Below are positions 5,643 to 8,936 of a stretch of DNA of 8,936 bases, piece by piece. Where the stretch lies: assembly GCA_016765235.1 (NCBI GenBank), contig JAESQH010000138.1:1-8936 (forward strand), read 5' to 3'. How positions within the stretch are numbered: the stretch's first letter is position 1; each line of letters opens with the position of its first letter. The DNA comes from Paracoccaceae bacterium. Its GTDB lineage: Bacteria; Pseudomonadota; Alphaproteobacteria; Rhodobacterales; Rhodobacteraceae. A program made the position numbers and the translations under genes. The notes beneath the pieces are model-generated. The model searched no databases. It saw only the letters and a program-made list of their open reading frames with translations, and was not told the DNA's origin.

Positions 5643-6782
5643 TTGACTGACCCCGCTAAACTAACTGCCGATTTAATTCAGTGTCCATCTGTAACTCCAC
5701 TGGAAGGTGGGGCATTGCAACTTTTGGACACACTGTTATCGAACGCAGGGTTTGTGACCACGCGTGTTGATCGAGGCGACACTGCCAACCTTTTTGCGCG
5801 CTGGGGTGGGCAAACAAATGGGCGAACTTTCGGGTTTAACGGGCATACGGATGTCGTTCCTGTCGGGGATATTGATGCGTGGAGCGTTGATCCTTTTGGG
5901 GCCGAGATAAAGGACGGATTCCTATATGGTCGCGGGTCAACCGACATGAAATCCGGTGTTGCGGCTTTTGCTGCTGCCGCGATTGATTTCGTTGCAGCAA
6001 GCCCGCCGAAGGGGTCAATTGTGTTGGCTATAACGGGGGACGAGGAAGGCGATGCGACCGATGGGACCGTCGCCCTTCTGGACTGGATGACGGAGAGCGG
6101 CGAGAAAATCGACCATTGTTTGGTGGGGGAGCCGACCTGCCCTGACACTATGGGCGAGATGATGAAAATCGGGCGGCGTGGTTCTATGACGGCGTATTTT
6201 ACAGTGACGGGCGTGCAGGGGCATTCGGCTTACCCGCACCGCGCCAAGAATCCGTTACCGGCGATGGCACGGCTGGTTGATCGTTTGGCCTGTCATGAAC
6301 TGGACGCTGGAACGGAGCATTTCGATGCTTCGACGCTGGCGATTACTACGATTGATACGGGCAATACGGCGAACAACGTCATTCCGGCGAATTGCCGGGC
6401 GACCGTAAATGTACGGTTTAATGATGATCATACATCTCAGAGCCTGTCCGCGTGGCTTCGCAGCGTGGCTGACGAAATTGCAACATCGAACGACGTGGAG
6501 ATCGCAATGCGCGTGCGGGTTTCCGGCGAAAGCTTCATTACGGCCCCCGGCGAGTTGTCCGCCCTAATCGCAGGGGCTGTGGAGGCGGAAACAGGCATTA
6601 CGCCAGAGCTGTCTACGTCCGGCGGCACGTCGGATGCGCGGTTCGTTAAGGATCATTGCCCTGTTGTTGAATTCGGGTTGGTTGGTAAAACTATGCAGCA
6701 AGTTGATGAACGGGTAGAAATCGCACAAATCCATCAGTTAAAGGCGATTTATACCCGTATTTTACAGGATTACTTCGCCTAA
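5643..6782 (+). CDS. dapE: Succinyl-diaminopimelate desuccinylase DapE, with last zinc ligand His replaced by Gln
   Basis: DapE is a cytoplasmic M20 di-zinc hydrolase that releases succinate from N-succinyl-LL-diaminopimelate on the way to meso-diaminopimelate and lysine. The 379-residue length fits the family (about 375-385). Seen motifs are GFNGHTDVVPVGD (His68, Asp70), YGRGSTDMKSG (bridging Asp101), TGDEEGDATDGT (catalytic Glu134, ligand Glu135), VGEPTC (Glu163), the dimerisation-domain GRRGSMTAYFTVTGVQGHSA with His194, and STSGGTSDARF (324-334). The final ligand, His349 in the Haemophilus enzyme and normally in a T-[MI]-H-x-[VI]-[DN]-E context, is Gln352 here (TMQQVDERV, codon CAG). The remaining active site and frame are intact, so it does not look like an old pseudogene. 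TTG 5643 is chosen by its ribosome site and family N-terminus (TDPAKLTADLIQCPSVTP). An M20 deacylase acting on another N-acyl amino acid is possible but less likely. Confidence 0.92.
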   Translation: MTDPAKLTADLIQCPSVTPLEGGALQLLDTLLSNAGFVTTRVDRGDTANLFARWGGQTNGRTFGFNGHTDVVPVGDIDAWSVDPFGAEIKDGFLYGRGSTDMKSGVAAFAAAAIDFVAASPPKGSIVLAITGDEEGDATDGTVALLDWMTESGEKIDHCLVGEPTCPDTMGEMMKIGRRGSMTAYFTVTGVQGHSAYPHRAKNPLPAMARLVDRLACHELDAGTEHFDASTLAITTIDTGNTANNVIPANCRATVNVRFNDDHTSQSLSAWLRSVADEIATSNDVEIAMRVRVSGESFITAPGELSALIAGAVEAETGITPELSTSGGTSDARFVKDHCPVVEFGLVGKTMQQVDERVEIAQIHQLKAIYTRILQDYFA

Positions 6783-6787
6783 ACCCG

Positions 6788-7285
6788 TCATTCCCACTTG
6801 TGGATTAAGCCCGACACGCCTTCAAACGCACCGTCGTGCAAAGCCTTGGCGAGCAATCTGTCGGGGTTTGTGGGGGGCGGAAATTGTAAGTTTTCCGCTT
6901 GTTCACGGCGGAAGCCGTAGCGGCGGTAGTATGGCTCATCGCCAATCAAAATGACCCGCGACCATCCTATAATGGCGGCGCGTTCCAATGATTCAGACAT
7001 CAGCAAACCTCCAAGCCCTTCACCTTGGCGCGTCGGGTGGATGGCGATAGGACCGAGCAAAAGGGCTTCATGCCCCGCCTGCCCGATCCGCACCGGCCAA
7101 AACCGTATCGCCGCTGCGAGAATGTCGTATTTATCCCGTGCAACCAGTGACAGCTCCGCGATCCGATCGACACCATCGCGCAAACGATAGGAACTTAGCG
7201 CCGTGCGACCGGGCGCAAAGGCTAGATCATAGAGGTATTCTACCTCGTCCAGATCATCGGGAATTTCAGGGGATATTCGAAACAT
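6788..7285 (-). CDS. GNAT-family N-acetyltransferase (YhbS-like)
   Basis: The 165-residue protein has the GNAT fold: an N-terminal strand FRISPEIPDDLDEVEYLYDLAF (2-23), central strands LVARDKYDILAAAIRFWPV and ALLLGPIAIHP, the acetyl-CoA pyrophosphate loop RQGEGLG (86-92) followed by helix GLLMSESLERA, and VILIGDEPYYRRYGFR (111-126), typical of the YhbS-like subgroup. It would transfer an acetyl group from acetyl-CoA to an amine; the acceptor is unknown. The start ATG 7283-7285 is fixed because an in-frame TAG lies two codons upstream and the first strand begins at residue 2, yet no purine-rich ribosome site precedes it. It is convergent with dapE, with only five bases between the stops, and divergent from the flavin-reductase gene. 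The family call is secure. Confidence 0.9.
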   Translation of the reverse strand: MFRISPEIPDDLDEVEYLYDLAFAPGRTALSSYRLRDGVDRIAELSLVARDKYDILAAAIRFWPVRIGQAGHEALLLGPIAIHPTRQGEGLGGLLMSESLERAAIIGWSRVILIGDEPYYRRYGFRREQAENLQFPPPTNPDRLLAKALHDGAFEGVSGLIHKWE

Positions 7286-7450
7286 TGGAGGCTACCGGCA
7301 CAAAGAATAGGGAAAACGTCGCCCAAATCGGGGTCTGGATCAGCTTCGTCGGTTAATCTGCGTATACATTGTGGCGTTTCCCTAAATGTCTCTCGACACT
7401 TGCCTAACATGCCCCTAGCTTTTCGGCAAATAGACAAAAGGACTTCGCGC
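7286..7450. promoter_or_regulatory. Divergent promoter region between the GNAT gene and the flavin-reductase gene
   Basis: This 165-base gap separates the two divergent genes. The best plus-strand promoter candidate is TCGACA (7393-7398) and TAGCTT (7416-7421) with a 17-base spacer, about 30 bases before the flavin-reductase start. On the minus strand a TATTCT-like box (7304-7309) lies 18 bases before the GNAT start, but without a good -35 partner. An open frame antisense across this region (about 7240-7452, minus) shows no family features and is not called. Confidence 0.35.
7437..7442 (+). promoter_or_regulatory. Ribosome binding site deciding the flavin-reductase start
   Basis: AAAGGA lies eight bases before ATG 7451. 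It favours this start over the in-frame ATG codons at 7400 and 7409, which would add residues not expected at the N-terminus of the family. Confidence 0.75.
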
Positions 7451-8056
7451 ATGTTTTATCGCCCGAATATCGACGACCACGGCCTGCCGCATAATCCGTT
7501 CAAGGCGATCGTTTCACCGCGCCCTATTGGCTGGATTTCGACGGTGGATGCGGAGGGGCGCGCCAACCTTGCGCCTTACAGCTTTTTCAATGCGGTGACG
7601 GACAACCCGCCGATGGTAATGTTTGCCAGTACGGGGACGAAACCGGATCAGGATTATGCCAAGGACTCGGTTGCCAATATCCGAGCGACGGGCGAGTTTG
7701 TGGTGAATATCGTCTCGACAGATTTGAAAGACGTGATGAACAAGTCGTCAGGAGCGTTGGCGGCGGGGGCAGACGAATTTGATCACGCGGGCATACTCAA
7801 GGCTGGCTGCAACATGGTTAAAGCGCCGCGTGTGGCAGCATCGCCTGCGGCACTTGAATGCAAGTTGTTCAAAATCATCGACCTTCCCGGCGTGAATAAT
7901 GTGATGGTTCTGGGCGAAGTTGTGGGCGTACATCTGGACGATACCGTCATCGTAAACGGGATTTTCGATGTCACCCGCTATAGTCCGCTGGCGCGTCTCG
8001 GGTATAAGGATTACACATCGGTTACGGATATTTTTGCGCTTAATCGGCCAGAATAG
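7451..8056 (+). CDS. Flavin reductase family protein (FMN-binding split-barrel, DIM6/NTAB type)
   Basis: This 201-residue protein belongs to the flavin-reductase-like FMN-binding family. Recognisable segments are FKAIVSPRPIGWIST (17-31), NLAPYSFFNAVTDNPPMVMFAS (39-60), KDSVANIRATGEFVVN (71-86), and a late VLGEVVGVHLDD (153-164) with the closing strand GIFDVTRYSPLARLGYKDYT. Such proteins bind FMN in a dimeric split barrel and either reduce flavin for a partner oxygenase or act as flavoredoxin-like carriers; no partner oxygenase is visible here. The ATG at 7451 is supported by its ribosome site. The stop TAG overlaps the ribosome site of mtnP, nine bases downstream, so the two are probably cotranscribed, although no biochemical link is known to me. 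The physiological substrate is not determinable. Confidence 0.9.
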   Translation: MFYRPNIDDHGLPHNPFKAIVSPRPIGWISTVDAEGRANLAPYSFFNAVTDNPPMVMFASTGTKPDQDYAKDSVANIRATGEFVVNIVSTDLKDVMNKSSGALAAGADEFDHAGILKAGCNMVKAPRVAASPAALECKLFKIIDLPGVNNVMVLGEVVGVHLDDTVIVNGIFDVTRYSPLARLGYKDYTSVTDIFALNRPE

Positions 8057-8065
8057 GAAACGACT

Positions 8066-8935
8066 ATGGATGCTATGATCGGGATTATCGGCGGCAGTGG
8101 CCTTTACGACATCGAGGGTCTTAAAGACGCCAAATGGGTGACGGTTCAGACCCCATGGGGGGATCCCTCGGATCAGATATTCACCGGAACGCTTGACGGT
8201 GTGAAGATGGCGTTTTTGCCAAGGCATGGGCGCGGGCATGTGCAAACACCGTCTTCAATCAATTACCGTGCCAATATTGATGCGTTAAAACGTACCGGGG
8301 TAACGGATGTGATTTCGGTTTCCGCCTGTGGGTCGTTTCGCGAAGACATGGCACCGGGGGATTTCGTGGTGGTGGACCAGTTCATTGACCGCACATTCGC
8401 ACGCGAAAAGTCCTTCTTCGGGCCGGGCTGTGTGGGCCATGTTTCCGTGGCGCATCCCACTTGCCCGCGCCTGTCTGCCGCATGTTTCAAGGCCGCAAAA
8501 GCCGAAGGTATCACCGTGCATATGGGGGGAACGTATTTGGCGATGGAGGGGCCGCAGTTTTCGACCCTCGCCGAAAGCAAATTGTACCGGGAGGTTTGGG
8601 GCTGTGATGTGATCGGCATGACCAACATGCCCGAAGCCAAACTGGCGCGGGAGGCGGAACTTGATTACGCCTCGGTTGCGATGATTACAGATTACGACAG
8701 CTGGCACCCTGATCACGGCGAGATCGACATCAACGAAGTCATCAAGACTTTGCTTGGTAATGCGGATAAAGCGCGCAACTTGGTTAAACGCTTGCCCGCC
8801 CTGCTTGGCGCAACTCGGGATGTTTGCGAACACGGCTGCGACCGTGCGTTGGAGTTCGGCATTATAACCGCACCCGAGGCCCGCGACCCCGTGTTGGTAG
8901 CTAAACTGGATGCCGTTGCTGGCCGCGTCCTTTAA
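8066..8935 (+). CDS. mtnP: S-methyl-5'-thioadenosine phosphorylase
   Basis: MtnP splits 5'-methylthioadenosine with phosphate into adenine and 5-methylthioribose-1-phosphate, clearing a polyamine and homoserine-lactone by-product and feeding methionine and purine salvage. The complete 289-residue protein belongs to the PNP/MTAP class: IGIIGGSGLYDI (5-16) and PRHGRGH (52-58) bind phosphate; SINYRANIDALK, SACGSFREDM, GTYLAMEGPQFST (155-167), GMTNMPEAKLAREAEL (184-199) and TDYDSWH (208-214) follow the family order. Asp209 and Asp211 are the adenine-recognising pair typical of MTA phosphorylase, which separates it from inosine/guanosine PNPs. ATG 8066 has AGGA (8055-8058) seven bases upstream; a later ATG at 8075 would remove only three residues. 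The stop TAA (8933-8935) is one base from the right edge. Activity on 5'-deoxyadenosine is possible but not visible. Confidence 0.94.
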   Translation: MDAMIGIIGGSGLYDIEGLKDAKWVTVQTPWGDPSDQIFTGTLDGVKMAFLPRHGRGHVQTPSSINYRANIDALKRTGVTDVISVSACGSFREDMAPGDFVVVDQFIDRTFAREKSFFGPGCVGHVSVAHPTCPRLSAACFKAAKAEGITVHMGGTYLAMEGPQFSTLAESKLYREVWGCDVIGMTNMPEAKLAREAELDYASVAMITDYDSWHPDHGEIDINEVIKTLLGNADKARNLVKRLPALLGATRDVCEHGCDRALEFGIITAPEARDPVLVAKLDAVAGRVL

Positions 8936-8936
8936 G

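Noticed and set aside
7748..8245. A 165-codon minus-strand open frame across the flavin-reductase and mtnP junction
   Set aside because: It lies opposite two well-recognised genes, has a low-complexity antisense-like composition and no recognisable domain.

Overview
The window reads as ordinary chromosomal core DNA of an alphaproteobacterium, most likely a Rhodobacterales (Roseobacter-type) member. This rests on the cobS / J-domain protein / bolA neighbourhood, the DapE and MtnP sequence style, and close-packed genes with frequent TTG starts. The taxonomic call is inference from gene content and remembered family sequences; no database was searched. I see no rRNA, tRNA, CRISPR array, insertion sequence, phage gene or toxin-antitoxin pair, and no gene-free stretch longer than about 165 bases.

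Layout, left to right. (1) 1-441, minus: the N-terminal 147 codons of cobS (cobaltochelatase, aerobic B12 synthesis), running off the left edge. (2) 553-1206, minus: a J-domain co-chaperone with a possible Cys/His metal site. (3) 1301-1564 and 1561-2217, plus: bolA and rluA, both starting with TTG and overlapping by 4 bases. (4) 2214-5477, minus: a four-gene amino-acid ABC importer transcribed ATPase, binding protein, permease, permease (the order of E. coli artPIQM), with HisP/HisJ-like sequences and a strong hairpin between the binding-protein and first permease genes. (5) 5643-6782, plus: dapE (lysine/diaminopimelate synthesis), divergent from the transporter. (6) 6788-7285, minus: a GNAT acetyltransferase, convergent with dapE. 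(7) 7451-8056 and 8066-8935, plus: a flavin-reductase-family protein and mtnP (methylthioadenosine phosphorylase), nine bases apart and probably cotranscribed.

Working together: the importer is a complete system for polar or basic amino acids (periplasmic receptor, two permeases, ATPase). The other genes serve housekeeping metabolism: corrin cobalt insertion, protein folding, iron-sulfur trafficking, rRNA/tRNA pseudouridylation, diaminopimelate synthesis and methionine salvage.

I found no convincing new multi-gene system. The observation most worth checking is in DapE: all expected zinc ligands are present except the last, a histidine near the C-terminus, which is glutamine here (codon CAG at 6696-6698). 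Next are the cysteines of both importer permeases, all of which fall on predicted periplasmic segments, and the short inverted repeats in the regulatory gaps.
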